DNA of 34,907 bases from Methylobacterium indicum (GTDB taxonomy: Bacteria > Pseudomonadota > Alphaproteobacteria > Rhizobiales > Beijerinckiaceae), in assembly GCF_001043895.1 (NCBI RefSeq), contig NZ_JTHF01000114.1, positions 1 to 34,907 on the forward strand, given 5' to 3'. A model generated the notes under the pieces. That model saw nothing but the letters and a program-made list of their open reading frames with translations. It ran no database searches and was not told the DNA's origin. Position 1 is the stretch's first letter, and each line of letters opens with the position of its first letter. A program made the translations under genes and the position numbers. Positions 33,546 to 34,907 of this stretch are shown here, in pieces.

Positions 33546-34676
33546 GTGCGCATTGCCCAGGTAGCCCCCCTCGCGGAGGCCGTTCCGCCGAAATTCTACG
33601 GCGGCACCGAGCGTGTCGTCTCGTGGCTCACCGAGGAACTGGTCCGCCAGGGCCACGACGTCACGCTGTTCGCGAGCGGCGACTCGGAGACGAGCGCCAA
33701 GCTGGTCGCCTGCTGCCCCGAGGGCCTGCGGCTCGCCGGCATCCGCGACCACGTCGCCAGCCACCTCGCCATGCTCTATCACCTGCGCCGGCGGGCGGAC
33801 GAGTTCGACGTCATCCACTTCCACATCGACCTCCTGCAGTATCCGCTGTTCGAGGAGTTCAACCACAAGTGCGTCACCACCCTGCACGGGCGGCTCGACG
33901 TGCCGGACTTCATGCCGGTCTACCGGACCTTCACGGGCATGCCGCTCGTGTCGATCTCCGACCACCAGCGCGGCCCGATGCCCGGGAACGCGAACTGGCT
34001 CCAGACCATCCATCACGGCCTGCCGGCGGAGAATTGCCGCTTCTCGCCCAATCCGAAGGACGGCGGCTACCTCGCCTTCCTCGGCCGCATCTCGCCCGAG
34101 AAACGCCCCGACCGCGCGATCGAGATCGCCAAGGCCTCCGGCGTGAAGCTGAAGATCGCCGCCAAGGTCGACAAGGCCGACCAGGAATACTGGGACGAGG
34201 TCATCGAGCCGATGACCCACCACCCGCTGATCGAGTATATCGGCGAGATCAACGAGGACCAGAAGCACGACTTCCTCGGCAACGCCCTGGCGCTCGCCTT
34301 CCCGATCGACTGGCCGGAGCCCTTCGGCCTGGTGATGATCGAGGCGATGTCGGCCGGCACGCCGGTGATCGCATGGCGCAACGGCTCCGTGCCGGAGGTC
34401 ATCAAGGACGGCGTGTCGGGCGTCGTCGTCGAGTCGATGGACGAGGCGATCGCCGCGGTCGAGACCTGCAAGGCGATGAGCCGCGAGGGCGTGCGCCGCT
34501 ACTTCGAGACCCGCTTCACCGCGAGCGTCATGGCCCGCTCCTACGTCGCCGCCTACGAGTCGCTGCTCGCCGGCGACCTCGACGCGATCAAGATCCCGGG
34601 CCTGACCCTCGGCGCCCCGGCGACCCTGAACGGCGCGACCAACGGCGTCGCGCATCCGGTGCTGCGCGCGGTCTGA
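33546..34676 (+). CDS. Glycosyltransferase family 4 (GT-B fold)
   Basis: This is a 376-residue retaining glycosyltransferase of family 4. The N-terminal acceptor domain has VPPKFYGGTERVVSWLTEEL with the conserved glycine-rich turn, and FDVIHFHIDLLQYPLF. The C-terminal nucleotide-sugar domain has YLAFLGRISPEKRPDRAIEI, the GE-x-x loop IEYIGEINEDQKHDFLGNA, and the donor-binding motif WPEPFGLVMIEAMSAGTPVI, in which the E-x7-E glutamates lie. The start is GTG 33546 with AGGAGA about eight bases upstream. It is cytoplasmic or peripheral and would add a sugar to a lipid, glycan or small acceptor; which one is unknown. A strong terminator lies 29 bases after the stop. Confidence 0.92.
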   Translation: MRIAQVAPLAEAVPPKFYGGTERVVSWLTEELVRQGHDVTLFASGDSETSAKLVACCPEGLRLAGIRDHVASHLAMLYHLRRRADEFDVIHFHIDLLQYPLFEEFNHKCVTTLHGRLDVPDFMPVYRTFTGMPLVSISDHQRGPMPGNANWLQTIHHGLPAENCRFSPNPKDGGYLAFLGRISPEKRPDRAIEIAKASGVKLKIAAKVDKADQEYWDEVIEPMTHHPLIEYIGEINEDQKHDFLGNALALAFPIDWPEPFGLVMIEAMSAGTPVIAWRNGSVPEVIKDGVSGVVVESMDEAIAAVETCKAMSREGVRRYFETRFTASVMARSYVAAYESLLAGDLDAIKIPGLTLGAPATLNGATNGVAHPVLRAV

Positions 34677-34705
34677 TCCGCCCCATCATCCCGTGATCGA
34701 ATCAG

Positions 34706-34740
34706 AAGGCCCGGTCCCCGCGAGGGGGCCGGGCCTTCCG
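34706..34740 (+). terminator. Terminator after the glycosyltransferase gene
   Basis: AAGGCCCGG pairs with CCGGGCCTT, with an inner TCCCC/GGGGG section around a small loop, followed by CCGTTT. It lies 29 bases after the stop at 34676. Confidence 0.75.
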
Positions 34741-34862
34741 TTTGCGCCGTCCCTGCCCAAAATCCGAGCCTGCCCGATCGCAGCTCCCCCCTGGCGCCCG
34801 CCGCACGATGGCCCACTTTCGCTCTAGCGTGGGGTCCGACCCGCGAATCGCCGCGGGTTCCT

Positions 34863-34907
34863 CCCCCCGCTGCCGTCCGGGCGCCCCGCCCGGACGGCAG
34901 CGGGGGG
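34863..34907. terminator. Perfect 20-base-pair hairpin at the window edge
   Basis: CCCCCCGCTGCCGTCCGGGC and its exact reverse complement are separated by five bases. The right arm ends at the last base of the window. It is likely a terminator, perhaps for a convergent gene beyond the edge. Confidence 0.55.

Overview
The window reads as chromosomal DNA of a very GC-rich alphaproteobacterium, most likely a Methylobacterium-like member of the Hyphomicrobiales. The grounds are gene content and order (a propionyl-CoA carboxylase alpha subunit, an IscU-like scaffold gene overlapping yidD and divergent from folE-hisI, Tad pilus minor pilins, a DUF1186/SEC-C protein after pheT) together with the base composition. 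This is inference from protein character and layout, not from a database match. I saw no tRNA, rRNA, CRISPR array or intact insertion sequence.

Layout. Positions 6-3465 (+) hold a YfhO-type multi-pass membrane protein translationally coupled to a secreted protein built from three repeats of about 82 residues. Positions 3644-6341 (+) are a compact TadE/TadF/TadG-like minor-pilin operon. Positions 6316-9780 are an EmrAB-type efflux pump (HlyD-family adaptor plus DHA2 transporter) divergent from its probable TetR repressor, with a perfect 17-bp palindrome between them. A long imperfect inverted-repeat element (9817-10090) lies between emrB and the convergent thrS. Positions 12284-14395 hold yidD and an Fe-S scaffold gene (-), and folE-hisI (+). 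Positions 14445-16875 (-) are pccA followed by a gamma-glutamylcyclotransferase-like gene.

Positions 16988-19103 are a recent rearrangement. Two direct copies (about 670 bp, about 98% identical) of a gene for an uncharacterised 148-residue protein flank a vapBC toxin-antitoxin module, and each copy ends in short hairpin-forming tandem repeats. Next come an L,D-transpeptidase lipoprotein, a histone-deacetylase-family hydrolase, a small membrane protein behind dapE, a MoeB/ThiF-type E1-like enzyme, a small secreted protein, and a methyl-accepting chemotaxis protein.

Positions 27021-33192 (-) are a translation cluster: rpmI, rplT, terminator, pheS, two accessory genes, pheT, then the DUF1186/SEC-C gene. 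The two genes between pheS and pheT are a small acidic protein and a HEPN-like protein broken by a frameshift. They look like a toxin-antitoxin-type pair embedded in the phenylalanyl-tRNA synthetase operon. The window closes with a family-4 glycosyltransferase (+) and two strong hairpins.

The most notable points are the split pheS/pheT operon with its frameshifted HEPN gene, the vapBC module flanked by direct repeats of a duplicated gene, and the long hairpin element whose end sequence recurs as the hisI terminator.
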